A stretch of DNA of 64,000 nucleotides from Tritrichomonas foetus (taxonomy: Eukaryota > Parabasalia > Tritrichomonadida > Tritrichomonadidae). How positions within the stretch are numbered: the first letter of the stretch is position 1; each line of letters starts with the position of its first letter. The DNA is taken from contig MLAK01001037.1 of the NCBI GenBank assembly GCA_001839685.1, forward strand, positions 1 through 64,000, read 5' to 3'. Shown here in pieces: positions 11,401-19,057 of the stretch. Position numbers and translations under genes: made by a program. Below the pieces are notes generated by a model. The model saw only the letters and a list, made by a program, of their open reading frames with translations. It ran no database searches and was not told the origin of the DNA.

Positions 11401-14400
11401 ATTGAAGTATGCAAACCATGTTCAACAGCAGGATGTAAAACCTGCTCAGATGCTGAAACATGTACAGAATGTATTGATGGATACTATCTCGATAATGGAA
11501 AATGTATAAAATGCACAAGTAATTGTAAAAAATGTACCAAAAATGGTTGTATTGAGTGTGAACCATTATATTATCCAGATAATAATAAATATTGTACATT
11601 ATGCAACTCTCCATGCATTACATGTCATGGTACCAATGGAAATATATGTGACAGTTGCATTGATGGTCGGTATTTAAGTAATGGAAATTGTTTGCCATGT
11701 GAAGCTCCATGCTCTTCATGCTCTAATTCTGCAACCAATTGTTCTTCCTGCATAGATGGATACTTCTATGAGGAAGGTGTTGGGTGTTCCAAGTGCATAC
11801 AAGATCATTGCGCAAAATGTACTGATGGTGAAACATGTACTGGATGTGATGATGGATATTACTTCGAAAATGGATTATGCCAACCATGTGATTCATCATG
11901 TTTAACTTGCTCTGATAAAACAACATGCACATCATGTAAACCTCATTATTTCAAGAGTTCTGGAAAATGTATTGAATGTCATGAATCCTGCAAAGAATGT
12001 ACTGGGTCAAGTGAAAGTGCATGCATATCGTGCAATGATGGATATACAGCAGATTATTATGGAACAACTTGTTTACAATGTTCTTCATCATGCAAGACAT
12101 GTTCAGGAACATATAGTTCAGATTGTACATCATGTAAGGATGGATTTTATTTATACGAAACGTATTATTCAAGCTATTGCTATTCTTGTCCTGATACAAA
12201 CTGTAAAGTATGTTCATCTACAGGAAATAATGAATGCAGTGAATGTAAAGATGGCTATTATCTTGATGGTGATGGAGTTTGCTCACCATGTGATTCAAGC
12301 TGTAATAAATGCATTGGTTCTGGATCATGTACCTCATGCAATGATGGATATTACCTGTCAAATGGAAAATGTTCTCAATGTGATTCTCAATGTAAAACAT
12401 GCAGTTCATATTCTACATGTACTTCATGCAACGAGGGATATTATTTGTCAAACAATCAGTGTCAGTCTTGTCCAGATGGATGCAGTAAATGTGAAGGAAA
12501 TCAATGCTTTGATTGTCAAAACGGATATTTCTTAAATAATAATATTTGTTCCAAATGTTCTACAAATTGTAAGAAATGCAATGAAGATACATGTCTTGAA
12601 TGCCAAGATGGATATCTCCTTCAAGGAGGAGAATGTACAATTAAATGTGATTCATCATGCAAATCCTGTTCTGGAAATGTTAAAACTTGCACTTCATGTT
12701 TTTCACATCAATATGTGAATTCTAAGAATGAGTGCGTAAACTGTGATAGTTCATGTAATGAATGTTCTGGAGAATACAACTGCTTATCTTGTGCTGATGG
12801 ATATTACAAGTCAGGATCAACATGCTCCAAATGTTATCCTACATGTAAAACATGTACAAGCTCCAATTCGGCTTCATGTAGCAGCTGTTATGATGGATAT
12901 TATTTATCTATATCTGGAAGTAACCAAAAATGTGAACCATGCCAAACTAATTGTGCAGAATGTACTAGTTCAAAGTGCCTTAAATGCAAAGATGGGTATT
13001 ATAATGTTAACGGAGAATGTAAAATTTGCGCATCAACTTGTTCAACTTGTTCTGGACCTGATCCATCTCAATGCATATCATGCGCCAAAGGTTATTATGA
13101 AAGATCAGTGGGATCAACTACATACTGTTATCCATGTATTAATGGATGCGATAAGTGTAGTGATGGAACCAAATGCGATGAATGTTCCTCGTCATATTAC
13201 AAAGATTCGAATGAAAAATGTAGTAAATGTGATAAAGCATGCGAAACATGTTCCAGTAGTGGTGACTCATCATGCATTGAATGTGCTGTTGGATATTACT
13301 TTTATGGAAAACAATGTAAATCATGCGATTCTAATTGCTTAACATGCAGTGGATCTCGAAACACTTGCACATCATGCAGAGAAGGTGAATATTTGAATTC
13401 CAAGAAATTCTGCGAGAGTTGTTCCGAAAATTGTAATGAGTGTTCGGGACCAACTTCTAGTGAATGCACCAAGTGCTCCGATGGATTTTATAAATCTGGA
13501 ACAGAATGTAAGAAGTGCAAGTTTGATTATTGTGTTACATGTGATAACTATGGTGATTGCACTACTTGTGCAGATGGGTATTATGTATCAAAGCAATATT
13601 CCACATGGGTTGAGTGTTCTCAATGTCCAAATGGATGCTCTAAATGCAGTTCAGAATCGATTTGCTATGAATGTCAAGATGGATATTATCTAAATGGAAC
13701 AAAATGCTCTCATTGTGATAAATCATGTGCCACATGCTCTATTTCAAGTTCAAATTGTTTAACATGTCAAAAAGGATATATTTTGGGTTCAGATGGAAAG
13801 TGTACTCCATGTTCTTCTGGTTGCAACACGTGTACTGAAGATGGGGTCTGCTTAACCTGTTTGGATGGTTATTACAAGGATTCTAATGGAAAATGCAATC
13901 GCTGTAATAAAGTGTGTACTACCTGTCATGATTCATCAACATCATGCGACTCATGCAGTGAAGGATACTATCATGATGCCCATAAGGTATGTCAAAAATG
14001 TCCAACTGGATGCAAATCATGTAATAGCGAAGGAACACAATGTTTTGATTGTACCAGTGGATACTATCTTGATAGTGAGCAAAAAGTTTGCCGAAAGTGC
14101 CATTCTAACTGTGAAGAGTGTACAGGACCATCAGAACAAGATTGTGCAGACTGTAATGATGGATATTACTTGACATCAACCAAAATATGTCAAAAATGCC
14201 ATGAATCATGCAAGAAATGTAGCGGAGGAAGTACAGCATATGATTGCTTGGAAAATGAATGCTCTGAAGGTTATTTCTTTACTAGTGAATATGATTACTA
14301 CGAAGGGTATGTTAATTTATGTAGTTCATGTCCTTATGGATGTAGTAATTGTTCATCAAGTTATACCTGCAATAAATGCGGCCAGAATTTCCTAATGAAT

Positions 14401-16125
14401 GACAAGGGAACATGTGAACAATGTAATATAGAATGTGGAACATGTAGTGGTAGTGTTCATCAATGCACATCTTGTGCTACTGGTTTTGGAATTTCTGAAA
14501 CTGATGGTACCTATGTTAAATGTATTCCATGCGAAGAAGGATGTTTGTCATGCAATAAAGATGGAGTGTGTACAGAATGTGCCGAATATTATTATCTAAA
14601 AGATGGAAAATGTGAAGATTGTCAGTATCCTTGTACATCATGTTCTGGATCTTCAACATCATGTACTGCATGTGCCGAAGGATATATTTATAATGGAAAA
14701 AGCGGTTGCACCAAATGCAATGACAATTGTACAACATGCTCTGAAACTGCAACCCATTGTGAAACCTGCCCAGATGGATTTTATTTGGATATGATCTCAC
14801 ATACTTGTTTTCCATGTCATAAAGATTGTGTTACATGTAGTGGTCCTGAAGAAACTCATTGCATTACCTGCATGGAAGGCTACTATAAACCTTCATCAGG
14901 ATCAACAAAATGTACTAAATGTCACGAAAGTTGTAAGACATGCACGCAAGGTTCCGAATATTGGTGCTCATCTTGTTTCTCTGGATATTATCTGACATCA
15001 TCTGATATGTGTAAGAAATGCTTAGATGGATGTGATGAATGCGATTCACCGTCAACATGTAACAAATGTAAAGATGGATTTTATTTAAGTGTAGATAAAA
15101 CTGATTGTCTTCAATGTGATAGCACCTGTGGTACATGCGATGGACCTTCATCAACAGACTGTATAACTTGTGCAAGTGGTTATTTAACCAATCAAGATGG
15201 AACATGTGTCAAATGCACACAACCATGTTCAGAATGTACAGGAACAACTTCAACGTGCACAGCATGCATTGATCATTATTATTTAGATGGTAATTCTTGT
15301 AAACAATGCGATTCGTCATGTGGAAATTGTACTGAAACATCGACCAAATGTACGTCATGTACAGTTGGATATTATTATAATAATAAATGCATTGACAGAT
15401 GTGATTCATTAGGAGAGGGATTCGGAACTAGCCCAGACGGGAAATCATGTATGAAATGCAACCTAGACCATTGTTTATCATATGATGATGCATGTCAATG
15501 TCTCCACTGTGCCGATGGATATTATGTAATTAGTGATCCTGAAACATTAATAGAAATATGTATTCCATGTGAAATTAAAAACTGTAATAATTGCCATGCA
15601 AATGGCAATGAATGTGTACAATGCAAACCTGGATTTAACTTAATTGATGGTCTTTGCTTAGATGGAACAACTCATGTTTTCACTGCATCTAATATTTTCA
15701 CACCATCAAATACATTTGTTCCAGAAAATTATACATATAATCCAGATGATTCTAGTATTTCTTCATCCTCTTCAATTATTTCATCATCATATCAAACATC
15801 GGATTCACAGGATAGTCAAGAAGGAAACAACAAGAGTCATAAAGCTGGACTAATTGCTGGAATAGTAATATCAGCATTATTTATTTGTGCCATTATAGTT
15901 GTAGTTGTTCTGTTAATTTTGAGGCGAAAACAAACAAAACAAGATTTTAGATCTGAAGTTGATAATGTTTCACAAGAAATAACTCAAGAAACTATTTTCT
16001 CTCCAACAGATAATTCGGAAATATTTGGATCCACTGATAATCCTATCTTTGATCCAGCCAATCACTCAGAAGGTATCATTGATGATCCATTTAATCATGA
16101 TTTCGAAGAAGGTGAGACAGCTTAA
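5458..16125 (+). CDS. Giant Gly-rich and Cys-rich-repeat type I membrane protein, 5'-truncated
   Basis: 3,555 codons follow a GTG that is not a credible start. The frame is open from 5407 with no ATG, so the signal peptide and first residues are missing. Residues 1-235 form a glycine-rich domain like that of ALK/LTK (ELWGGNGGN, GGKGAF, HVGGKGEDG, FAGGGG, GGGGYLGG). About 240-3390 is a long tandem array of furin/VSP-like Cys repeats, each roughly C-x2-C...C-x2-C-x2-GYY. A Ser/Thr-rich stalk follows, then one membrane segment (about 3464-3488, GLIAGIVISALF...) with an RRKQ stop-transfer and a 67-residue acidic tail with DNPIFDP and DDPFNHDFEE. This is a cell-surface protein with a cytoplasmic, possibly endocytic tail. 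Such repeats are known in Giardia VSPs and in many trichomonad and ciliate surface proteins; the ligand is unknown. Two non-CxxC modules (about 11245-11420 and 15395-15570) are near copies. At its 5' end it abuts a likewise truncated kinase. Confidence 0.92.
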   Translation: MELWGGNGGNFNRLSYDDDSDHQGGKGAFVNGTFSLDESTTFLIHVGGKGEDGWDKYEELTGNSKGGWNSGGDGTLGHERNIYARFAGGGGHSEIRNGDFSDDARIIVAAGGSGSSYNGWGAHGGKENTRYYYTISGGMRSYVEVDASIGSTGTSQGEDGPQTSSVVAYFSGSGGGGGYLGGKLTTSENNKYGVAYSGSSYVNREVVKNPMFFSGLEEGQRPSPPEDGNGRIIIYVLEGNCKIGTMPDEDGNCVPCNSLCASCSESVDHCTSCIYHYYLTSSNKCAPCADKCAACKDSPEKCTKCREGYFEAVVDDYVQCLKCKASNCAKCQSDEIKCDECFEGYTVNSNGYCDKCKEHCIECIGDNCNKCEEGYYLVEDSSISQCVECLANCAKCENSLMCLECKEGFFLENDKYNNVCTSCSNGCSKCTDANTCLSCSSGFYLNQETSQCEKCSDENCVECSSSNQCTKCISGYVPMNGKCTKCDENCATCILAPGYCSSCKNGYFLAFDGDWSVCKQCGENCFSCSSEASCDKCASGYFFNGQKCAECDSSCEECSGSSTTCTKCKAGQFLNSDNKCQSCDSPCSTCIDSPTFCLSCIEGKYPLDGSCKDCPGNCAICESGGMDTCQKCLDGYYLTGSGSNKKCEKCDDNCKKCTSDKCTECSDGFYLSNGNCYSCIKGCKKCSSYYDCDECLDGYYDSLGSCYQCQSPCLSCTSYSTCTSCIDGYYFDGSKCKTCPENCESCVNASFCSRCSPGYIANEQGICEKCDSSCATCSGTKTSCDSCFEHHFLDNHQCRECHPGCVNCTSASAYSCIGECSDGYGDSGSSCDIKCASNCKHCFDKSTSGCTECYEGYYHDIKSSSLQYCRQCPVENCAECSGENHRCEKCKDGYTMDSYGDCQPCHKSCKTCSGVTSSDCNPNSCADGYYYDSSYYYSQCRECSEGCLSCNSYSCKQCKDGYSLSGGTCSRCSDSNCNKCPNSMNICEECNSGYNLENGKCTKCPDNCAVCTSGTCSTCNDGYLLVNGKCTEKCDSSCKTCSQSSESCLTCYEGSYISNNKCIKCSDGCKQCDSDGKCNECQDGYYLDTYGTCHKCHSSCKTCSSASDEKCLSCYEGSYLSVQTSGFKCESCSPNCTHCRSYEDCITCAPGFLENQTNHMCQQCHESCGSCTGYTEQDCETCADGYYKRPNSRYCEKCMTGCKKCNDDGTCGECIDSYFLVGNKCEECDKTCGTCIGSAANCVTCKEGFYKYGKECKACDPNCKTCSGSRNHCETCFDGYFVNDKYFCEKCTDNCKECNGPLVSDCLTCSNGYYLSGGKCTGCSSSCKTCEDYSSCTECSEGYYSYSTTSNTFYCYKCDDSNCVQCTSSYCLKCSDGYYLENGKCKKCDEKCSKCTSATECLACSSGFHLEGNQCVGCPVGCSTCSDNSCSSCINGYYLDNEKCEKCDTFCSLCHDNTNECDACSVGYYFDKNMKCQQCGSTCKTCHNSTHCDSCNSGFFLNSDKCEKCNSLCTECNGPSEKDCISCVDGYYYSGTSKSCQPCHESCGTCSGSSSSSCITCNVGYYKYGYYCYACSDSCIKCSSSSQCEQCKDGYFKNDNNDCQKCDISCGSCEGSPSQCTTCADGYHEKDTVNNYLICEDCPGNCKYCDDNGDCSECFDHYFVGEDKYCYECDNSCAECSGTATACTKCPTGSFLTNKNTCETCDQSCKSCEVSKDNCKECETGSYLSSDNKCIKCHESCNSCDGPTEYDCTSCAEHYFYLESSQQCIKCDEKCASCENKKDYCLKCAEGYYDDGDWYDVDCVKCPTNCKSCQSRYKCTSCVDGYYESGGSCYECHESCQTCTSSGSTSCISCKDGYVMNEDGSCSKCQNPCSRCEESIDKCTDCIQGYYLNGNKCQQCDSKCTDCKDSSTYCTLCPNNYYSYNGNCYETCQELGDGYGTNPDGTKCLKCDLDHCLVYDEACQCQKCSDGYYVISDPVTLIEVCKPCSTAGCKTCSDAETCTECIDGYYLDNGKCIKCTSNCKKCTKNGCIECEPLYYPDNNKYCTLCNSPCITCHGTNGNICDSCIDGRYLSNGNCLPCEAPCSSCSNSATNCSSCIDGYFYEEGVGCSKCIQDHCAKCTDGETCTGCDDGYYFENGLCQPCDSSCLTCSDKTTCTSCKPHYFKSSGKCIECHESCKECTGSSESACISCNDGYTADYYGTTCLQCSSSCKTCSGTYSSDCTSCKDGFYLYETYYSSYCYSCPDTNCKVCSSTGNNECSECKDGYYLDGDGVCSPCDSSCNKCIGSGSCTSCNDGYYLSNGKCSQCDSQCKTCSSYSTCTSCNEGYYLSNNQCQSCPDGCSKCEGNQCFDCQNGYFLNNNICSKCSTNCKKCNEDTCLECQDGYLLQGGECTIKCDSSCKSCSGNVKTCTSCFSHQYVNSKNECVNCDSSCNECSGEYNCLSCADGYYKSGSTCSKCYPTCKTCTSSNSASCSSCYDGYYLSISGSNQKCEPCQTNCAECTSSKCLKCKDGYYNVNGECKICASTCSTCSGPDPSQCISCAKGYYERSVGSTTYCYPCINGCDKCSDGTKCDECSSSYYKDSNEKCSKCDKACETCSSSGDSSCIECAVGYYFYGKQCKSCDSNCLTCSGSRNTCTSCREGEYLNSKKFCESCSENCNECSGPTSSECTKCSDGFYKSGTECKKCKFDYCVTCDNYGDCTTCADGYYVSKQYSTWVECSQCPNGCSKCSSESICYECQDGYYLNGTKCSHCDKSCATCSISSSNCLTCQKGYILGSDGKCTPCSSGCNTCTEDGVCLTCLDGYYKDSNGKCNRCNKVCTTCHDSSTSCDSCSEGYYHDAHKVCQKCPTGCKSCNSEGTQCFDCTSGYYLDSEQKVCRKCHSNCEECTGPSEQDCADCNDGYYLTSTKICQKCHESCKKCSGGSTAYDCLENECSEGYFFTSEYDYYEGYVNLCSSCPYGCSNCSSSYTCNKCGQNFLMNDKGTCEQCNIECGTCSGSVHQCTSCATGFGISETDGTYVKCIPCEEGCLSCNKDGVCTECAEYYYLKDGKCEDCQYPCTSCSGSSTSCTACAEGYIYNGKSGCTKCNDNCTTCSETATHCETCPDGFYLDMISHTCFPCHKDCVTCSGPEETHCITCMEGYYKPSSGSTKCTKCHESCKTCTQGSEYWCSSCFSGYYLTSSDMCKKCLDGCDECDSPSTCNKCKDGFYLSVDKTDCLQCDSTCGTCDGPSSTDCITCASGYLTNQDGTCVKCTQPCSECTGTTSTCTACIDHYYLDGNSCKQCDSSCGNCTETSTKCTSCTVGYYYNNKCIDRCDSLGEGFGTSPDGKSCMKCNLDHCLSYDDACQCLHCADGYYVISDPETLIEICIPCEIKNCNNCHANGNECVQCKPGFNLIDGLCLDGTTHVFTASNIFTPSNTFVPENYTYNPDDSSISSSSSIISSSYQTSDSQDSQEGNNKSHKAGLIAGIVISALFICAIIVVVVLLILRRKQTKQDFRSEVDNVSQEITQETIFSPTDNSEIFGSTDNPIFDPANHSEGIIDDPFNHDFEEGETA
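11245..11425 (+). repeat. Landmark module, copy 1 (inside the Cys-rich protein)
   Basis: It encodes C-x-x-LGDGYGTNPDG...CDLDHCLVYDEACQC...GYYVISDPVTLIEVC. This differs from the surrounding CxxC repeats and closely matches a second copy at about 15395-15575, some 4.15 kb downstream. The core words LDHCL, DEACQC/DDACQC and YYVISDP are nearly identical. Confidence 0.85.
15395..15575 (+). repeat. Landmark module, copy 2 (membrane-proximal)
   Basis: It encodes LGEGFGTSPDG...CNLDHCLSYDDACQC...GYYVISDPETLIEIC and matches the module at about 11245. This copy lies just before the last Cys repeat and the Ser/Thr stalk, where a terminal cap of the array would be expected. Confidence 0.85.
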
Positions 16126-16263
16126 TTAGAAAATAAAATAAAATGCGAACTTAAACAAATAGATATCTAGATAAATTCATTCAATAAAAAAAATATTACA
16201 AATATTAAAATTATTATTTTTCAAAATCAAATTTATATAATAAAAAGGGAAACTGTTGCTTTC

Positions 16264-16896
16264 TTATATGTCTGCTAAGAAATCTTTGTACAAAAATCGA
16301 TCAGCTCCAGCAAATTGATATTTTCTGAATAAAATGATGAACTCTTGTTCTCCCATTGAAATGTTATTTTTCTGAAGAACTTTTTGAAGCTGTTCCCGTG
16401 TGACTTTCCCGTGATCACGTGGGTCAAATTCTTTGAATGATGCTTCAATTTCAGATTTGTTTCCTTTCTTTCCATTTGCTTTTTTCGAAATCGGATTCAG
16501 AATTGTTTTCATTGAGCTTTTCTGGAAAATGTCCGCCTTTTGTTCAATGATTCTGAGTGTCCCTTCAGAGGCATCAACGAGTTTAAATCGCCAGCCGTTA
16601 ACGACAATTACACTTCCAACATAAACATCATCTGCCGAATATGGTTTTCCTGTATCTGGACAAGTGGCCTTTGTTTCTTTCAGGTATTTTCCACCTGGGA
16701 ATCCAGAATTTGGAATCACTTTTTCATAGACAGCAAAAGTAGAATCTTCGACACAAAAATTCACCATAAATTCTCGAAGGTTATCATCGGTGTTATTTGA
16801 GACGATTTTCCCGGTAAATGATAAAACTGTTTTGGCTTTTGGAAGCGATTCGTCGATTTTCTTCTTTGTAAGGCGCTTTGTTGTTCTTACACTCAT
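16264..16896 (-). CDS. DM10 domain plus EF-hand-like protein (EFHC-like, axonemal)
   Basis: 210 residues from an ATG at 16896. Residues about 19-118 are a DM10 domain: VLSFTGKIVS, the strand pair REFMVNFCVEDSTFAVYE, NSGFPGGKYL, YVGSVIVVNGWRFKLVDA. A Lys-rich linker (about 128-146) leads to a C-terminal EF-hand-like pair (IEASFKEFDPRDHGKVTREQ, then a degenerate second hand ending in YKDFLADI). DM10 proteins of the EFHC1/2 (RIB72) type are microtubule inner proteins of flagellar doublets. Those normally carry three DM10 domains; this one carries a single DM10 plus the EF-hands, resembling the C-terminal part of RIB72. A role in the flagella or another stable microtubule array is inferred. It is convergent with the giant surface protein (138 bases apart) and divergent from the RING gene. 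Confidence 0.9.
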   Translation of the reverse strand: MSVRTTKRLTKKKIDESLPKAKTVLSFTGKIVSNNTDDNLREFMVNFCVEDSTFAVYEKVIPNSGFPGGKYLKETKATCPDTGKPYSADDVYVGSVIVVNGWRFKLVDASEGTLRIIEQKADIFQKSSMKTILNPISKKANGKKGNKSEIEASFKEFDPRDHGKVTREQLQKVLQKNNISMGEQEFIILFRKYQFAGADRFLYKDFLADI

Positions 16897-17082
16897 GCTT
16901 TTTAATTTTTGGTGATTTTCAGGATAAATGTACGTTATTTTAATTAATTTTGAATTAAATTATGATTCTATCGTAACAAAATTCATTATTTAAATAGTTT
17001 ATTCATTATCGTTGGCAAATTGAATAATTACATGGAAAAATTACGATAGACTTGTCCAAAAGATGACCACAGTAAAATACCT

Positions 17083-17508
17083 ATGGAAGAAGGATTTTGT
17101 AAAAACTGTGGAACATTTTGTCCTCTCTGCGAAAACGAGCTCTGTACTGAATGCTATGACGACGAAATCGAAAAGATAAATAACCCATCATCAGATGAGG
17201 ATTCGATCGGGGAGTTCGACGATAATCAAAATGTGTATAACCAAAGCGATATAGATTCACAATGGCAATCATCAGCGTCTCAAAAATTCTATCGACCACC
17301 TACGAATATTTCATCACGAATTGAGCCTTACGACTTTCTCGGGAATTCGATTGATTGTGCAATTTGCATGGACTCTATTTCGTCAGGCCAGCAGGCAGCA
17401 ACTCTACCTTGCGCACACATATTTCATGCAAATTGCATAAGCCATTGGTTGAATGGGCATGAGTTGTGCCCAATATGTAGGACACATGTTTTTGCATCAA
17501 ATGAATAA
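17083..17508 (+). CDS. RING-H2 finger protein, probable E3 ubiquitin ligase
   Basis: 141 residues from an ATG at 17083. The C-terminal RING-H2 (about 99-137) has all eight metal ligands in C3H2C3 order: CAIC, then CAHIFHANC, then CPIC, with the usual SHWL helix before the last pair. The N-terminus has an extra Cys cluster (CKNCG, CPLCE, CTECY at residues 6-24) that could bind a further zinc. An acidic disordered linker joins the two. No membrane segment is seen. Transfer of ubiquitin from an E2 to an unknown substrate is inferred from the family. Confidence 0.88.
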   Translation: MEEGFCKNCGTFCPLCENELCTECYDDEIEKINNPSSDEDSIGEFDDNQNVYNQSDIDSQWQSSASQKFYRPPTNISSRIEPYDFLGNSIDCAICMDSISSGQQAATLPCAHIFHANCISHWLNGHELCPICRTHVFASNE

Positions 17509-17709
17509 TATTTGTTTGATTATAAAATATGTTATATTTACTATGTTATAATGTCTAAATAAAATACTTCATGCGGAATTATTTATTTTACATTTCTTCT
17601 TAATAAGAGTTGACCTTGTTTTAAAATATTCTCCTCAATCATCTAGGCAGTCATAATTGTTCTGATCTCTCTCGAAAAAGTTTCAGAAAGGAATGTTATC
17701 TTTTTCTCA

Positions 17710-17803
17710 CATTACAAATACATTTACTAACATTTCTATTACATTTACTAACATTACAAATACATTTACTAACATTTCAAATACATTTACTAACATTACA
17801 AAT
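17710..17803. repeat. 21-bp minisatellite, left copy
   Basis: Tandem units of about 21 bases, of the form TACATTTACTAACATTWCAAA with small variants, occupy this stretch. A second block of the same units lies at 17970-18060. Confidence 0.9.
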
Positions 17804-17968
17804 AGGTAAAATACGTACCAAAATCAAACAACATTGAGAATTATTGAGGATTAGACTTGAATCTCTGTGAAGCAGGCGATCTTTTTGAGTGTGGTTCTTC
17901 AGACCTTGGTGGTTCTTTCACCACAATTGGTGAGGTCTTATTCGTCGATTGCATCTCAGCTCCATTTG
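17757..17968. repeat. 212-bp direct repeat, copy 1, ending at a single N
   Basis: Base for base the same as 18014-18225, at an offset of 257. It ends at the lone N at 17969. It includes part of the minisatellite and the last codons of the coiled-coil gene. Confidence 0.9.
17841..17968 (-). pseudogene. Duplicate of the 3' end of the coiled-coil gene
   Basis: It encodes the last 42 residues (ending SQRFKSNPQ) exactly as in the full gene at 18098-19057, then hits the N at 17969. Perfect identity beside an N points to unmerged contig ends rather than a biological gene copy. Confidence 0.8.
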
Positions 17969-17969
17969 N

Positions 17970-18060
17970 TTCAAATACATTTACTAACATTACAAATACA
18001 TTTACTAACATTTCAAATACATTTACTAACATTTCAAATACATTTACTAACATTACAAAT
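17970..18060. repeat. 21-bp minisatellite, right copy
   Basis: Same unit as at 17710-17803 with the variants in a different order. It sits in the 3' flank of the coiled-coil gene. Confidence 0.9.
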
Positions 18061-18225
18061 AGGTAAAATACGTACCAAAATCAAACAACATTGAGAATTA
18101 TTGAGGATTAGACTTGAATCTCTGTGAAGCAGGCGATCTTTTTGAGTGTGGTTCTTCAGACCTTGGTGGTTCTTTCACCACAATTGGTGAGGTCTTATTC
18201 GTCGATTGCATCTCAGCTCCATTTG
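18014..18225. repeat. 212-bp direct repeat, copy 2
   Basis: Identical to 17757-17968. This copy continues into the intact coiled-coil gene and is probably the genuine locus. Confidence 0.9.
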
Positions 18226-19057
18226 CTTTTTCAGGGATTGGCGAAAGTGGTTCGAGGGATATCTGTCGAATTTGTGCAGGCGATAGTTTCTTATTTCTTG
18301 GAGATGCTGAGCTTGTATGTGACAAATTAATGTAGTTGCTTAGTTTAATTTGGAAATTATAATTATTTGTGGCCCTTCGAAATCTGGGTGAATTGTTTCG
18401 GTCGCCAGGAAGCGAGCTTGGTGGGTGAAGTATTGCAAGTGATGATACTTTTGAGAGTGCAATCTCAAGTGCACTGATTTCATCTGATAGTTGATCGAGA
18501 TGAGAACGGGCATTTGAAACGGCAAGAATATGCTCGCATTGAATTCTCTCAAATTCGATTTGACCAATCGAAAGATCTCTTGGATCGATCTCTTGTTTCA
18601 GAATTTGATTGTTTATATTTTCTAAACTTTTGATTTCATTCTCAAGCTCAGCTTTCTGGGCTTCAACTTTTTTCAATTTGTCATGAAAAAAAGATGGCTG
18701 CTGAAACAGGAAGGAGTCGCTGCTGTTGCATCTCTGGCATAATTTCTTCCCATTCTTTTCGATTGTCTGAACGGTTTCACTGTTTGAATCTTGTATTTTG
18801 GAAATAAAATTATCCAATTTTGCTTCGTATTCGTTTTCGTCGATTTTTTCGAGCATTAATAGCATTGACATCAAATATGAATATCGGCAGACTGGAAAAA
18901 GCGGCAAATGATGGGAATTTGGAGAAGATTTTTGATAAATATCATCTAGTTTCGTCTGAATAGTATTGAAAAGCGATTGAAGTATATCAACGGCATTCAG
19001 TGATTCTGAACTTGAGGAGTTTCCCATAGATTTGGAATTATTTGGTGAGAAATTCAT
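18098..19057 (-). CDS. Coiled-coil protein with a CxxC motif, function unknown
   Basis: 319 residues from an ATG at 19057. The N-terminus is Ser/Asn-rich, then helical. A CQRC motif at about residue 107 precedes a coiled coil (about 125-205, heptad-like: KLKKVEAQKAELENEIKSLE, then SHLDQLSDEISALEIAL). The last 110 residues are Ser/Pro/Arg-rich and probably disordered, with several SP sites. CxxC followed by a coiled coil occurs in the autophagy proteins Beclin/ATG6 and ATG14, but the C-terminal domain of those families is not evident, so I do not assign it. The last 42 codons are repeated upstream of a single N at 17969. Confidence 0.8.
   Translation of the reverse strand: MNFSPNNSKSMGNSSSSESLNAVDILQSLFNTIQTKLDDIYQKSSPNSHHLPLFPVCRYSYLMSMLLMLEKIDENEYEAKLDNFISKIQDSNSETVQTIEKNGKKLCQRCNSSDSFLFQQPSFFHDKLKKVEAQKAELENEIKSLENINNQILKQEIDPRDLSIGQIEFERIQCEHILAVSNARSHLDQLSDEISALEIALSKVSSLAILHPPSSLPGDRNNSPRFRRATNNYNFQIKLSNYINLSHTSSASPRNKKLSPAQIRQISLEPLSPIPEKANGAEMQSTNKTSPIVVKEPPRSEEPHSKRSPASQRFKSNPQ

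Noticed and set aside
5458..16125. CRISPR-like or satellite array
   Set aside because: The periodicity is explained by in-frame Cys-rich protein repeats; there are no conserved spacers or identical DNA repeats.
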